64,000 nt of DNA from Gilvimarinus chinensis DSM 19667 (GCF_000377745.1 NZ_KB898711.1:62001-126000), one strand, 5' to 3'; counted from the stretch's first letter, positions 37,345 to 47,142 are shown. Notes: generated from the letters alone by a model not told the origin. Program-made: numbers and translations.

Positions 37345-38121
37345 CTACCGTAGGTGCTTAGGGTCTGGCTCTCGCAATTGCTGAGCCAGTGGATGCCCCT
37401 GTTTTTTCAGCTCGGCCAGCACCAGCTGAGCCACCTCGCGAGCCCCCAAATGATTAAAATGCGTGTCATCGGTCACGCCAATGGGGTAATTGGGGTGTAA
37501 ATCAGGGGCAATGTGCATAAAGCGTAGCTTAGAAAGATCATCCCCCATCTCGGTAAAATAAGTGCGGGTAACCGTCTCCATATCCACAAAGAATACGCCG
37601 CTTTGTTCTGCGACCTGGCGGGCAAGATCGTCGTAGCCGTTGTGGGTGGGCTCAATAACGCCTTGCTCGTTAAAGTAACGTCGAGTGACCGGCGTCATTA
37701 AAATGGGCGATGCCTTTGCGCTTTTTACATCAGTGATAAACCGTGTCAGGTTGGCCTTATAATCCGCAGGCGGGGTATAGCGGTCTTTTTTATGTTCGGA
37801 TTGGTCATTGTGACCAAACTGAATGATGACATAGTCGCCCGGCTGTATGCCCTCCATAATGCCTTTCCAGCGGCCCTCTTCGATAAACGTGCGGGTACTG
37901 CGACCATTTTTCGCGCGATTATCGACCACTATGGATTCGTTAAAGAAATAGGCAAAGGGTACGCCCCAGCCGGTTTCCGGATAGTCTTTGGCCTCTTTAA
38001 TCGACATGGTGGAATCACCCGCTAAATACACGTGTACGGGGCGATCGGATGCGCTGCTAGCGCTGGCACAAAACACCAAAGAGGCAACAGCAGCCAGAGG
38101 GGCAACAAGCTTGCGAATCAT
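37345..38121 (-). CDS. Secreted SGNH/GDSL esterase, rhamnogalacturonan acetylesterase-like (CE12)
   Basis: 258 aa with a signal peptide (LVAPLAAVASLVFCASASSA). The SGNH blocks are clear: the nucleophile Ser37 in VYLAGDSTMS, Gly in RAKNGRSTRTF, Asn in VIIQFGHNDQSE, and the Asp/His pair in DDTHFNHLGAREVA. This pattern matches rhamnogalacturonan acetylesterases, which remove acetyl groups from pectin. No pectin genes are near, so the true substrate is open. It sits between the MipA unit and yafV. Confidence 0.8.
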   Translation of the reverse strand: MIRKLVAPLAAVASLVFCASASSASDRPVHVYLAGDSTMSIKEAKDYPETGWGVPFAYFFNESIVVDNRAKNGRSTRTFIEEGRWKGIMEGIQPGDYVIIQFGHNDQSEHKKDRYTPPADYKANLTRFITDVKSAKASPILMTPVTRRYFNEQGVIEPTHNGYDDLARQVAEQSGVFFVDMETVTRTYFTEMGDDLSKLRFMHIAPDLHPNYPIGVTDDTHFNHLGAREVAQLVLAELKKQGHPLAQQLREPDPKHLR

Positions 38122-38149
38122 AGGCGGAAACCTTTTTTATCATTAGAAG

Positions 38150-38935
38150 TTAATTATCGGATGAATCTTGCAGAGAAAAGCGGTCGGCATCAAGGTGGGC
38201 AGGAAATGACTGGCGGTATTCATGTAAACGAGCGGCGCTGAGCACACCGTTTACGCAAGTGGCGTTGCGCCCTGCATCCCGCAGCAGTTCACCATCGGGG
38301 GCAAAAATGACGCTGCCACCGGCGTATGCCTGGCCATAGGTATCTTCACCGGTACGGTTAACACCGATCACGTAGCTTAGGTTTTCAATGGCGCGAGCTT
38401 TTAACAGACTGCACCAATGGGCGTGACGCGCCTCTGGCCAGTTAGCCACATATACAATGGCATCGTAATCGCCGCGGTTGCGACTGAAGACGGGAAAGCG
38501 CAAGTCGTAGCAAACCTGGAGCAAAAATCGCCAGCCGCGATACGGCATAATCACACGGCGCTGCCCCATCAGGTAACGCTCATGCTCTCCGGCCATGCGA
38601 AACAAATGGCGTTTATCGTAGTGGCTCAGCGCCCCATCGCCATTCGCCCAAAGCATGCGATTATAAAAACCAGCAGGCGTTTTCATAACCACCGAGCCGG
38701 TAATAGCCGCGCCGTACTGTTGGGCTTGCTGTTGTAGCCAGCCGCAAGCTTTGCCTGACATCTCCTCAGCGTGCTGGCGGGCCTTGGGATGAAAGCCCGT
38801 GGTAAACACCTCGGGCAATACGGCGAGGTTAAAAGGTGCGGCAGCGGCTAGGCTAGCCTGCAGCTGCTGCAGGTTGGCTGCTGGATTATCACTGACAATA
38901 TCGCTCTGTACCAGGCAAACTGTCAGGTCATCCAT
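38150..38935 (-). CDS. yafV: Omega-amidase YafV (nitrilase superfamily)
   Basis: 261 aa carbon-nitrogen hydrolase. The catalytic triad is visible: Glu42 in LPEVFTTGFH, Lys108 in YDKRHLFRMAGEH, Cys142 in VCYDLRFPVFSRN. The whole sequence follows E. coli YafV closely, including VYVANWPEARHAHW. It should hydrolyse alpha-ketoglutaramate or ketosuccinamate, clearing by-products of glutamine transamination. It ends upstream of the esterase gene and is 11 bp downstream of aroC. Confidence 0.9.
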   Translation of the reverse strand: MDDLTVCLVQSDIVSDNPAANLQQLQASLAAAAPFNLAVLPEVFTTGFHPKARQHAEEMSGKACGWLQQQAQQYGAAITGSVVMKTPAGFYNRMLWANGDGALSHYDKRHLFRMAGEHERYLMGQRRVIMPYRGWRFLLQVCYDLRFPVFSRNRGDYDAIVYVANWPEARHAHWCSLLKARAIENLSYVIGVNRTGEDTYGQAYAGGSVIFAPDGELLRDAGRNATCVNGVLSAARLHEYRQSFPAHLDADRFSLQDSSDN

Positions 38936-38946
38936 AAAGCTTACCC

Positions 38947-40047
38947 CTACTCCTGCCCGGCAGGAATAATCGGAATATTATGTTCCACACCGCTGTTCTG
39001 GCCGCGCTGGCGCATCAGGTGATCCATAATCACCAAAGCCAACATGGATTCGGCGATGGGGGTTGCGCGAATCCCCACACAAGGGTCGTGGCGACCTTTT
39101 GTAACCACCTCAACCTCATTGCCGTGCACATCCAAGCTGCGACCCGGAATCCGCAAGCTCGAAGTAGGTTTAAGCGCTATATGAGCGATGATGTCTTGCC
39201 CGGTTGAAATCCCTCCCAAAACGCCACCGGCGTTGTTAGAGGCAAAGCCTTCGGGCAAGATTTCATCGCGGTGCTCTGTGCCCTTTTGGGCAACACTGTC
39301 AAAGCCGGCGCCAATCTCCACGCCCTTTACCGCATTAATGCTCATCAAGGCGTGAGCAATGTCCGCATCCAGGCGATCAAACACCGGCTCACCCAGGCCG
39401 GGAGCAACCCCTGTAGCCACCACGGTAATTTTAGCCCCTACGGAGTTGCCTTCTTTGTTGAGCGCCTGCATGTAGGTTTCCATTTCAGGTACTTTGCTCG
39501 CGTCTGGGCAAAAGAAGGGGTTGTTGCCCACTTCATCCCAGTCCACGCTATCGATGGCTATGGGCCCCAGCTGAGACAAATAGCCACGCACCTGCACCCC
39601 AAAGAAATCCTTTAAATACTTTTTCGCAATAGCCCCCGCGGCCACGCGCATCGCGGTTTCGCGAGCAGACGAGCGACCGCCACCACGGTAATCCCGCACA
39701 CCATACTTTTGCATATAGGTGTAGTCGGCGTGTGCTGGGCGAAACTGATCTTTGATATTGGAGTAGTCTTTCGAGCGTTGGTCGGTGTTTTCAATCAGCA
39801 GACCTATAGGAGTACCCGTGGTTTTACCCTCGAAAACACCTGAAAGGATTTTGACCTGATCGGCCTCACGGCGCTGAGTGGTGTAACGCGACTGACCCGG
39901 CTTACGCCGGTCCAGATCCAGCTGAATGTCTTCTTCGCTCAACTCTAGCCCCGGCGGACAGCCATCGACGATACAGCCGAGGGCCAAGCCATGGCTTTCG
40001 CCGAAGGTGGTAACGGTAAAAAGTTTGCCAAAACTGTTGCCGGACAT
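38947..40047 (-). CDS. aroC: Chorismate synthase
   Basis: 366 aa, final enzyme of the shikimate pathway, an FMN-dependent lyase. Signatures: [20 protein letters not shown], the [20 protein letters not shown] block and [17 protein letters not shown]. It is 62 bp downstream of prmB, the usual prmB-aroC order in gammaproteobacteria. Confidence 0.97.
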   Translation of the reverse strand: MSGNSFGKLFTVTTFGESHGLALGCIVDGCPPGLELSEEDIQLDLDRRKPGQSRYTTQRREADQVKILSGVFEGKTTGTPIGLLIENTDQRSKDYSNIKDQFRPAHADYTYMQKYGVRDYRGGGRSSARETAMRVAAGAIAKKYLKDFFGVQVRGYLSQLGPIAIDSVDWDEVGNNPFFCPDASKVPEMETYMQALNKEGNSVGAKITVVATGVAPGLGEPVFDRLDADIAHALMSINAVKGVEIGAGFDSVAQKGTEHRDEILPEGFASNNAGGVLGGISTGQDIIAHIALKPTSSLRIPGRSLDVHGNEVEVVTKGRHDPCVGIRATPIAESMLALVIMDHLMRQRGQNSGVEHNIPIIPAGQE

Positions 40048-40109
40048 ACGCTCTTGCCTTAATTGCTACTGCGAAAAAGGGGCGATTATACGCCGTTTTT
40101 AGTCAGGCC

Positions 40110-41012
40110 TCACCCCGCAACCAGTTGTTCACGAGTCAAAACGAAGACACCGTGGCCACCGCGTTCAAATTCCACCCAGGTAAAAGGCAAATCGGGGAAG
40201 GCCTCAACCAAGGCAGCGGCGCTGTTACCCACTTCGACCACCAACAAACCACCATCGTTAAGATAGTTTGGTACTTCAGACAGTAAACGGCGAGTAAAGG
40301 CCAAACCGTCGGCACCAGAGCCCAAGCCAATTTCCGGCTCAGCCTGAAACTCTGCAGGCATGGCGGCCAGATCTTCCTCATCTACATAGGGAGGGTTTGA
40401 GACAATCAAATCAAAACACTGGCCTGCCAACCCGGCAAACAAGTCAGACTGTACCGTTTTCACCCGATAAGATAGGTCGTGTTCGGCAACATTACGCTCT
40501 GCCACCGCCAATGCGTCGGCACTAATATCACTCAAGGCCACCTGCGCATCAGGGAACTGATACGCACAGGCGATACCAATACAGCCACTGCCGGTGCACA
40601 GGTCCAAAATGTACTCAGGCGCATCTAAAAGCCAGGGCGCAAAATTCTGCTCAATAAGCTCTGCAATGGGCGAGCGAGGCACCAACACACGCTCGTCCAC
40701 ATAAAAATCCAAACCACAAAAACGCGCATGACGTGTTATGTAAGCGGCCGGCATTCGCTTTTCAATTCGCCGGACAAAATAATCCAGCACCGCCAGCTTT
40801 TCACTGTGGGTTAAGCGCGCCTCCAGAATGGCCGGGTTATCGAATCCGGTGAGCGAAATAGCCGCGCATACCAACTGCACGGCCTCATCCCAGGCATTAT
40901 CAGTACCGTGGCCAAAATAGAGCCCGGCGCGATTGAATTCGCTGGCACCATAGCGAATAAAATCGCGGACACTGGACAATTCGGCACAAAGTTGGGTTTG
41001 CTGATCAAGCAT
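40110..41012 (-). CDS. prmB: 50S ribosomal protein L3 N5-glutamine methyltransferase PrmB
   Basis: 300 aa from ATG 41012 (MLDQQTQLCAELSSVRDF); the frame extends upstream but that segment is not family-like. The SAM-binding motif is ILDLCTGSGCIGIACAYQFP and the catalytic one DLIVSNPPYVDEEDLAAMP. PrmB methylates a glutamine of ribosomal protein L3 during ribosome assembly. It lies upstream of aroC on the same strand and is divergent from folE. Confidence 0.94.
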   Translation of the reverse strand: MLDQQTQLCAELSSVRDFIRYGASEFNRAGLYFGHGTDNAWDEAVQLVCAAISLTGFDNPAILEARLTHSEKLAVLDYFVRRIEKRMPAAYITRHARFCGLDFYVDERVLVPRSPIAELIEQNFAPWLLDAPEYILDLCTGSGCIGIACAYQFPDAQVALSDISADALAVAERNVAEHDLSYRVKTVQSDLFAGLAGQCFDLIVSNPPYVDEEDLAAMPAEFQAEPEIGLGSGADGLAFTRRLLSEVPNYLNDGGLLVVEVGNSAAALVEAFPDLPFTWVEFERGGHGVFVLTREQLVAG

Positions 41013-41250
41013 AATTACGGCCCTTTTCGCGGCACATGGTTTTCCGTGACGGTTATTCGTCCGGCTGGGGCGGCAATTGTAGCGCAAAACCAGATAAAGC
41101 CTTTACCTGAAGCGCCAGTTGGCGTAATGTTGCCGCCCTTTCATAAAAGGGTAATACTACCCTGAGCCTGTTAACATTTGTTTAACCGGGCTTGGCACAG
41201 AGCCGAACCCAATGGGCCAGCTGCCCGGGTCATACAGGACACACAGTCGC

Positions 41251-41790
41251 ATGCAAGAGCATTTTGCCAAAATTATTGAAGGTATCGGTGAAGATCTAGA
41301 CCGCCCTGGCCTGGTCGATACCCCTAAGCGCGCCGCCAAAGCGTTTCAGTTTTTAACCAAAGGTTATCATCAGTCTCTCGAAGAAGTGGTCAATGGTGCA
41401 CTGTTTCCGTCCGACTCCAGCGAGATGATCATGGTGAAAGACATCGAACTGTACTCCATGTGCGAACATCACATGCTGCCCTTTATCGGCAAGGCTCACG
41501 TTGCTTACATTCCCACGGGTCATGTGCTGGGGCTGTCAAAAGTAGCACGCATTGTTGATATGTATGCGCGCCGCCTACAGATTCAGGAACAGCTTACTCT
41601 ACAAATTGCAGAATCAATCCAAAGCATCACCGGTGCTTCAGGGGTGGGGGTGATTATCGAGGCAAAACACATGTGCATGATGATGCGCGGGGTAGAAAAG
41701 CAAAACTCATCCATGAAAACATCCGCCATGCTGGGCTCTTTCCGCTCCAATCAGGCAACCCGTACCGAATTTTTATCTTTGCTGCGTTAA
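41251..41790 (+). CDS. folE: GTP cyclohydrolase I
   Basis: 179 aa from ATG 41251 ([20 protein letters not shown]); the open frame begins 39 bp earlier without family similarity. The enzyme opens GTP to dihydroneopterin triphosphate for folate. The zinc cysteine is in [17 protein letters not shown] and the second in [36 protein letters not shown] is conserved. The short form resembles the compact FolE copies of pseudomonads. Confidence 0.95.
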   Translation: MQEHFAKIIEGIGEDLDRPGLVDTPKRAAKAFQFLTKGYHQSLEEVVNGALFPSDSSEMIMVKDIELYSMCEHHMLPFIGKAHVAYIPTGHVLGLSKVARIVDMYARRLQIQEQLTLQIAESIQSITGASGVGVIIEAKHMCMMMRGVEKQNSSMKTSAMLGSFRSNQATRTEFLSLLR

Positions 41791-41802
41791 TTGCTCAGCG
41801 CC

Positions 41803-41825
41803 TGCGTTAGGCCCGGCCTAACGCA
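41803..41825. terminator. Perfect inverted repeat between folE and the DUF4892 gene
   Basis: TGCGTTAGGCC and its exact complement flank one central base. The genes are convergent, and the repeat covers the DUF4892 stop codon. There is no T run, so it may be a bidirectional stem-loop that stabilises or ends both transcripts. Confidence 0.5.
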
Positions 41826-42720
41826 ATAAAACCACATCCACACGGGCTTCGGCATCCCCCTTTCCCACCGGAGCCAAACCACCCAAACCGTAAACCTGCA
41901 ATCGCTTTTCCTGCACGCCTTCAGCTATCAGCGCGCGCTTAAGTTGTTCTGCATAAGCGAGCGATTGTTCGCGCTGACGCGCTAAAGACTGAAGGACATA
42001 GTTGTGGCCAACTAAAGCCACACTCATCTGCGGAGCCTCCCTCAACGCTTTTGCCAGCGCTTTAACATGAGCAGGAGCCAAGCTAAGTTCATTACCAGAG
42101 GCAAAACGCAATCCAGAAAAAACCGTAAAGCCATCACGCGATAACTGTTTTATCAGCGTTGCCGGATTACTCGCTGCCTGAAACCTGCTGGACTCTTCAC
42201 TGGTTAACACCTCTACATGCACAAAGACCCGCTTATTGCCGCGCAATACACTGTACAAAGTGACATAAATACCCGCGTACTCCGGCGCCGTTATCTCAAA
42301 CACCCCGTAGTATTGATACTGATCCAAACCATAAAGCTGCAACACACCAAAATGAATGTTGGCCCAGGTATTGGATTCACCACACTCTCGAGACTGACAA
42401 GTGAACAGCTCCCGCAAAGGGTATTTTTTAAGCTGCTGGTAGAAAAAGTTGTACCCATCGAGAGCCGAATGGTGATCAGGTAACTGATAGGTCTTGCGAG
42501 AGAGATCGCCCCCTAGTCGCTGCTCCTCTACGCGCCACAGACCACGCACTTTTTTGTAGTTGCTCAAAGCCAGCACATAATCATTCACCTCTTTTTTAGA
42601 GGAGAAAACCAATCGAGCATCGGGGTAATCGTTGATCACTAACGCGCTAGCAGCGGAGTGAGCGAGTGCACTGCTCAGCAGCAACCCAAGAAGCACAAAA
42701 CCCTTAATCAAAAAACGCAT
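41818..42720 (-). CDS. DUF4892 protein with OmpA-like C-terminal domain
   Basis: 300 aa from ATG 42720 (MRFLIKGFVLLGLLLSSALA), with AGCAGG before it; a TTG at 42735 is less likely. The signal peptide ends near AHSAAS. The N-terminal DUF4892 region includes KYPLRELFTCQSRECGESN and the C-terminal part has an OmpA-like fold (QSLARQREQSLAYAEQLKRA, LQVYGLGGLAPVGKGDAEAR). It starts inside the end of the alpha/beta hydrolase gene, a pair conserved in pseudomonads. Function unknown. Confidence 0.8.
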   Translation of the reverse strand: MRFLIKGFVLLGLLLSSALAHSAASALVINDYPDARLVFSSKKEVNDYVLALSNYKKVRGLWRVEEQRLGGDLSRKTYQLPDHHSALDGYNFFYQQLKKYPLRELFTCQSRECGESNTWANIHFGVLQLYGLDQYQYYGVFEITAPEYAGIYVTLYSVLRGNKRVFVHVEVLTSEESSRFQAASNPATLIKQLSRDGFTVFSGLRFASGNELSLAPAHVKALAKALREAPQMSVALVGHNYVLQSLARQREQSLAYAEQLKRALIAEGVQEKRLQVYGLGGLAPVGKGDAEARVDVVLLR

Positions 42721-43546
42721 TAACCTGCTCAGCAACCTGGTCCACCTGCTCTTCTATATGTAAATGATGGCCACCATCTAGCATCTGCAACTGCAAATGC
42801 GGATAGGCCTTTACCGCCTGATCGAACCCGGGAAATAATTTAGGCATACCTTCGCGGGCCAACATAATCTTGCAGGGCGCCTTAATAGATTCAACAAAAG
42901 CACCAATTTGCTCGCGAGTAAACTTAAAAGACGATGGCGCCAGTAAACGCTGGTCGGTACTCCACTGGTAGCCCCCAGGCACTTTGCGCACTCCCCTTTC
43001 GGTGAGCAATCTTGCCGCTTCAGCACCAAGGGGAAACATGCCGTTAATACGCGCTTTCACCGCCGCCTCTAAGCTTGGAAACAAGCGCAGTGGCTTACCC
43101 GCAAGCTCGCGGGTTTTGATGATGGATTCAGCCAGTTGCTGGGGTGCTTTTTCTGGCGCAAGAGGCTCGGGAAACAACCCCTCAATTAAAGCCAAGCGGT
43201 CAATTTTATCGGCGAAAGCGCCAGCGATTAACCCCGCGATAATGGCGCCCCGTGAGTGCCCCAAAATTGAAAACCGATGCCAGTCCAACTGGTCGGCAAT
43301 GGCCAAAACCTCGGCGACATCTTCCCAAATATTATAAGGCGCACTGCCCGGTCGGTGGCAGCTTTGGCCATGCCCCGCCAGATCCAATGCGATGACATTC
43401 AAACCTTTAAGCTTGGGAGCTAATAGCGCGAAGCTCGCACTGTTATCCAACCAGCCGTGCAGCGCTAACACGGGCTTACCCTCTGGATCGCCCCACTGCT
43501 GCGCGGCAAAGTGTAAACCATCGATATCAAACTGACGCTCACCCAC
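42704..43546 (-). CDS. Alpha/beta-fold hydrolase
   Basis: 280 aa from GTG 43546. The oxyanion-hole motif is LALHGWLDNSASF, the nucleophile elbow ILGHSRGAIIAG with the catalytic Ser, and the C-terminal His falls in MLDGGHHLHIEEQ. A canonical fold of unknown substrate, often annotated as an esterase or MhpC-like hydrolase. It overlaps the downstream DUF4892 gene by 17 bp, so the two are co-translated. Confidence 0.85.
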   Translation of the reverse strand: MGERQFDIDGLHFAAQQWGDPEGKPVLALHGWLDNSASFALLAPKLKGLNVIALDLAGHGQSCHRPGSAPYNIWEDVAEVLAIADQLDWHRFSILGHSRGAIIAGLIAGAFADKIDRLALIEGLFPEPLAPEKAPQQLAESIIKTRELAGKPLRLFPSLEAAVKARINGMFPLGAEAARLLTERGVRKVPGGYQWSTDQRLLAPSSFKFTREQIGAFVESIKAPCKIMLAREGMPKLFPGFDQAVKAYPHLQLQMLDGGHHLHIEEQVDQVAEQVNAFFD

Positions 43547-43623
43547 TTAACTCAACCCCTCGTCAATAGATGTATTTCAAGCAAAGCTATGCTCAATGCT
43601 TTCTTTATAGCCGTGCGAAACAC

Positions 43624-44079
43624 TTATGGATGCACAAGCCATTGCAAATGCCCCAAGTCTGCCGCGACAACATCGCACTCAACGCAGGCGAGTGAAGCCG
43701 TTTTCATGCCGTGCTGATCACTGGGGCCACAAAGTGCATCCAACAGGCAGCTGACCAATGGCTGATGACTCACCAAAAGCAGTGCATCTAAACCAGACCG
43801 ATACACTTCGTCGATGACCGCTCCGGGAGAACCCTCCGGTGTGAGTTCAGACAAGGTACGCGATATGCCTGCTGTCACGCCCAGCACCTCGGCGGCAATA
43901 CCCGCCGTTTGCTGCGCGCGAATATAAGGACTACTCCAGATGGCGAGCGCGCCCATCAACGCTGACTGGCGAGTTACCGTGGCGCTTACCTCGGCCCGCC
44001 CCGATGCCACTAACTGCCGGGACGCATCGTCCCGGCGGTAAGATTCGGCTTGTCCATGTCGCAGAATATAAAGTCGCAC
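43624..44079 (-). CDS. sixA: Phosphohistidine phosphatase SixA
   Basis: 151 aa from GTG 44079. The histidine-phosphatase motif RHG is in LYILRHGQAESYRRDDASRQ, with the second catalytic His in LLLVSHQPLVSCLLDAL. SixA dephosphorylates HPt-type phosphohistidines, including the nitrogen PTS protein NPr. The order gpsA-DUF4389-sixA is conserved in pseudomonads. The stop of DUF4389 lies 17 bp upstream. Confidence 0.92.
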   Translation of the reverse strand: MRLYILRHGQAESYRRDDASRQLVASGRAEVSATVTRQSALMGALAIWSSPYIRAQQTAGIAAEVLGVTAGISRTLSELTPEGSPGAVIDEVYRSGLDALLLVSHQPLVSCLLDALCGPSDQHGMKTASLACVECDVVAADLGHLQWLVHP

Positions 44080-44096
44080 GAAAATCCAGCGCTTGT

Positions 44097-44507
44097 TTAT
44101 TTGTCAGTTTTCGGCTCAGTTGAACCGGTATCGGTTGTCGATACCGGAGGCTCTTCGGTGATGTCGCCGGTGGCAGGCGCTGCAGCGGGTGCGGGCTCTG
44201 CTGGCTCTACCATCTCCTCTTCAACCGGCGCAGGTTCTGGCCAATCGGCAAAAGGAAATGGCTTATCGTCGCTGTTGTACGTTAAAAAGCGCAACGCCGC
44301 ATAAATATATTGCGACAGCGAATCACCCAGCTGGCGCAAGTTACTGTTATCGCTGCCGGTTATCAGGGCAAAAACAAACTGAATCAACACCACGATGCCC
44401 ATCACGATGCCGGCGACGTATAAAATAACAGCAAACAGAATCATATAAACAAAGCGCATCCAATGCTCTGCACTCAGCAAGTTCGACTTCAATTGATCGT
44501 TATCCAT
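44097..44507 (-). CDS. DUF4389 membrane protein
   Basis: 136 aa. One long hydrophobic region (MILFAVILYVAGIVMGIVVL), possibly two helices, is followed by the DUF4389 motif FALITGSDNSNLRQLGDSLS. A Pro/Glu-rich tail carries repeats of PAPAAAPA type. Function unknown. It lies between gpsA and sixA. Confidence 0.85.
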   Translation of the reverse strand: MDNDQLKSNLLSAEHWMRFVYMILFAVILYVAGIVMGIVVLIQFVFALITGSDNSNLRQLGDSLSQYIYAALRFLTYNSDDKPFPFADWPEPAPVEEEMVEPAEPAPAAAPATGDITEEPPVSTTDTGSTEPKTDK

Positions 44508-44605
44508 GATTTCATCCTTTGTTCGCCAAAATGGCTTTTAATGAATGTGAGTAATCCGGCGGGTAGAACGTGCCCGATAATAGGTAATCCTCTATAAACG
44601 GTCAA

Positions 44606-45628
44606 TTATCGCCGGGTGCCGTACTCAACGTCGTAACTTTGCTCACCGGTCATCAGCTCGCGTACTACATCGGCAATTTGCCGCCCTTCAAATAAAACGC
44701 CATACAACCCAGTCACCAAAGGCATATACACCTGCATCTGCTCGGCTTTACGTTTCACCTCTCGCAAGGTATTAACCCCTTCAGCTACCTGTCCGAGTCC
44801 GGCCACCACCTCTTCCAGCGGCTGCCCCTGCCCTAAGGCATAACCGACGCGGTAATTCCGGCTTAAATCTGATGAACAAGTCAGAATCAAATCCCCCACT
44901 CCGGCCAACCCCAAAAAAGTCATTGGGTTTGCGCCCATCTCGGAAGCAAACCGTCCCATTTCGGCAAGAGATCGGGTCAGCAGCATCGCCTGGGTGTTAT
45001 TGCCCCCGCCCATCGCCGCCGCCATACCACAGATAATGGCATAGATATTTTTCAAGGCTCCGCCAAGCTCAACACCGCCGCGATCATGATTGGCATACAC
45101 ACGAAAGGTTTCAGAGCGCAGCGTACGCTGAACCAGCTCAATCGCCCTATCACTCTCACTCGCAATGACCGACGCCGTGTGCTGACCGGCAACAATCTCT
45201 TTGGCAAAGTTTGGGCCGCTTAACACACCAATGTCATGACCAGGCAGCTCCTCACACAAGATCTCACTCATCAGTGTGAAACCGCCACCAGGCTCGATCC
45301 CCTTGGCCGTACTAACCACCACCGCCTCACTTTTCAACAGGGGCTTTATCTGGCCGGCCACCTGACGAAAAGAATGACTGGGAATCGAGACAAAAACCAG
45401 ATCTGCGTCTGCCACAGCCAGCGCCAGGTCAGATGTGATATTTAGAGCTTCGCACAGAGGATATCCCGGTAAATATTTACGGTTTTCCCGAGCGGCCTCA
45501 CAACTCGCAGCGTTGTGCGCATCACGCATCCATAAGTAGGTGGTATGACCGCTGATGGCGATGATGTTGGCGATGGCAGTACCGAAACTGCCTCCTCCTA
45601 ATACAGCGACATGCAAAATTTCACTCAT
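44606..45628 (-). CDS. gpsA: Glycerol-3-phosphate dehydrogenase [NAD(P)+]
   Basis: 340 aa from ATG 45628 ([20 protein letters not shown]); an upstream extension is not conserved. It reduces dihydroxyacetone phosphate to glycerol 3-phosphate for phospholipids. The Rossmann motif is [53 protein letters not shown] and [20 protein letters not shown] mark the family. ATG is preceded by AAGGAGATTAGAAACA, an excellent ribosome site. Confidence 0.96.
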   Translation of the reverse strand: MSEILHVAVLGGGSFGTAIANIIAISGHTTYLWMRDAHNAASCEAARENRKYLPGYPLCEALNITSDLALAVADADLVFVSIPSHSFRQVAGQIKPLLKSEAVVVSTAKGIEPGGGFTLMSEILCEELPGHDIGVLSGPNFAKEIVAGQHTASVIASESDRAIELVQRTLRSETFRVYANHDRGGVELGGALKNIYAIICGMAAAMGGGNNTQAMLLTRSLAEMGRFASEMGANPMTFLGLAGVGDLILTCSSDLSRNYRVGYALGQGQPLEEVVAGLGQVAEGVNTLREVKRKAEQMQVYMPLVTGLYGVLFEGRQIADVVRELMTGEQSYDVEYGTRR

Positions 45629-45792
45629 TGTTTCTAATCTCCTTGGAGCTGCTGTTTTGCCATTTGGCAAACCCGCCCGCTGTGAAAGCATTCAATATTC
45701 TAATTAGGCATTTAAAATCAACGTGCTTATTTCGTCCAAACTGATCAGTTATCTACCCACTTGTTTGTTACACGACCAATAAACTGTAACTT

Positions 45793-46033
45793 TTTTGCAC
45801 AATCAATTTTACTTTGGTTTTTTCCACACTTTCTGTGGATAACTTAGTGGATTATTTTTGGGAAAAGTACCTAGAGCCCCGTAAATACTGGCCACCCAAC
45901 AAATTGAACAATATTTAACCTTAAAGATAAAACCTTTTAATATCAATAAGTTACAACATTAAGCCAGTGTTTTATGGGTATTAGTGGCACCCATGCCTCA
46001 AATATGACCTCAGCGCCTCACCTGTGTGCATAA
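45793..46033. other. Gene-free AT-rich stretch with DnaA-box-like motifs
   Basis: The 585-bp gap between gpsA and the flavin reductase gene holds no supported frame. It has four matches to the DnaA 9-mer TTWTNCACA: TTTTGCACA (45793-45801), TTTTCCACA (45820-45828), the perfect TTATCCACA on the minus strand (45834-45842), and TTATGCACA on the minus strand (46025-46033). The second and third form an inverted pair. An AT-rich tract follows at 45895-45965. Basis: seen in sequence; function as a DnaA-binding locus or origin is inference. Confidence 0.4.
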
Positions 46034-46213
46034 AAAGTTAGTGACTCTTAACCGGAAACTTGCCGTAGACACAAAACTTTCACAAATCAAGCATAAAACT
46101 GACAAGAAACTGTCATCTAAAGCATAAGCCCAGAGACGATTTTTTGGGGCTTGCCGGTATAACTTGAGCACGACTCAATCACCTACTCGCCGTCGTGTAA
46201 TTCAACTTAAGAG

Positions 46214-46714
46214 TTACTCCGAAACAAGACTGGCGTAACCACCATTGTGATAGATCAACGGATGAGTGTTTAGCTCGCTGACCAGCACATCCTCTATTTG
46301 CCCAATGACAATATGATGAGTACCGTAAGCCACAACTTTGTCGGTTCGACAAAAAAACACCGCCTCAGAATCGGTAAGGTAGGGAACCCGATCCGGCCCT
46401 TCAAGCCAACTGCCTACACTAAATCGATCCGTAACAGGCTCGAAGCCTGCGCAGACGTTAGACACCTGCTGCTGGGTATCAGCGAGCAGATTCACCGCAA
46501 ACGGACACCCCTCAAGCTCCAGGTGCCCTTGCAGGGAAATTTTCTTATTAATACACACCAATAAAGAGGGCGGCGTATCTGATACGGATGTGACGGACGA
46601 AACCGTCATGGCGAATCGTTCACTTTCATTCACCCGGGTAGAAAGTACACTTACCCCAGAGGCGAGACGCCTCATTCCCTGCTTCATGGCCAACGCCAAA
46701 TCTGAATTGTGCAT
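46214..46714 (-). CDS. Flavin reductase family protein
   Basis: 166 aa from ATG 46714 (MHNSDLALAMKQGMRRLASG), preceded by the excellent ribosome site GGAGGTGATATG. FMN-binding split-barrel motifs are SGVSVLSTRVNESERFAMTV, SDTPPSLLVCINKKIS and YGTHHIVIGQIEDV. Such proteins reduce FMN or FAD with NAD(P)H, often as the partner of a two-component monooxygenase, but none is adjacent here. Confidence 0.88.
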   Translation of the reverse strand: MHNSDLALAMKQGMRRLASGVSVLSTRVNESERFAMTVSSVTSVSDTPPSLLVCINKKISLQGHLELEGCPFAVNLLADTQQQVSNVCAGFEPVTDRFSVGSWLEGPDRVPYLTDSEAVFFCRTDKVVAYGTHHIVIGQIEDVLVSELNTHPLIYHNGGYASLVSE

Positions 46715-46887
46715 ATCACCTCCAAAAGACAAGGGCGCTATTTTGAACACCCCGGTGTTGGGACACAAGCCCGGCAATCTCCGCCCCCAAATCTGGCGAC
46801 AAAAGCATCAGTTCGCACCCATACCAGCCAACTTGTACAGACTTAAAGCAACCAAGCAAGAAAGTTGAATTTGATTGTGTTTTTTCG

Positions 46888-46916
46888 TTGACGAACTCTA
46901 AGTGCATGGGTATTAT
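46888..46916 (+). promoter_or_regulatory. Promoter of the tRNA-Pro/Arg/His cluster
   Basis: TTGACG (46888-46893), a 17-bp spacer, and TATTAT (46911-46916) match sigma70 well. A GC-rich discriminator, GCGCACC, follows; the same one follows the tRNA-Asn promoter. Such discriminators are typical of ppGpp-controlled stable RNA genes. Confidence 0.75.
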
Positions 46917-46950
46917 GCGCACCTCCTGAAACGTGGTCACCACGAAACGG

Positions 46951-47027
46951 CGGAGTGTAGCGCAGCCTGGTAGCGCGTCTGCTTTGGGAGCAGAATGTCG
47001 GGGGTTCGAATCCCTCCACTCCGACCA
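46951..47027 (+). tRNA. tRNA-Pro (anticodon TGG)
   Basis: A complete cloverleaf: acceptor CGGAGTG pairs with CACTCCG, the anticodon stem TCTGC/GCAGA holds the loop TTTGGGA, and the T arm has GGGGGTTCGAATCCCTC. CCA is encoded. First of three tRNAs in a row. Confidence 0.97.
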
Positions 47028-47065
47028 TTTTTTTACCGAACCTGCAAGGTTCAAGATTCAGCCAT

Positions 47066-47142
47066 GCGCCCGTAGCTCAGCTGGATAGAGCATCCGCCTT
47101 CTAAGCGGATGGTCGCAGGTTCGAGTCCTGCCGGGCGTGCCA
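47066..47142 (+). tRNA. tRNA-Arg (anticodon TCT)
   Basis: Acceptor GCGCCCG pairs with CGGGCGT (one G-T pair), the anticodon stem TCCGC/GCGGA holds loop CTTCTAA, and the T arm is GCAGGTTCGAGTCCTGC. CCA is encoded. Confidence 0.97.
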
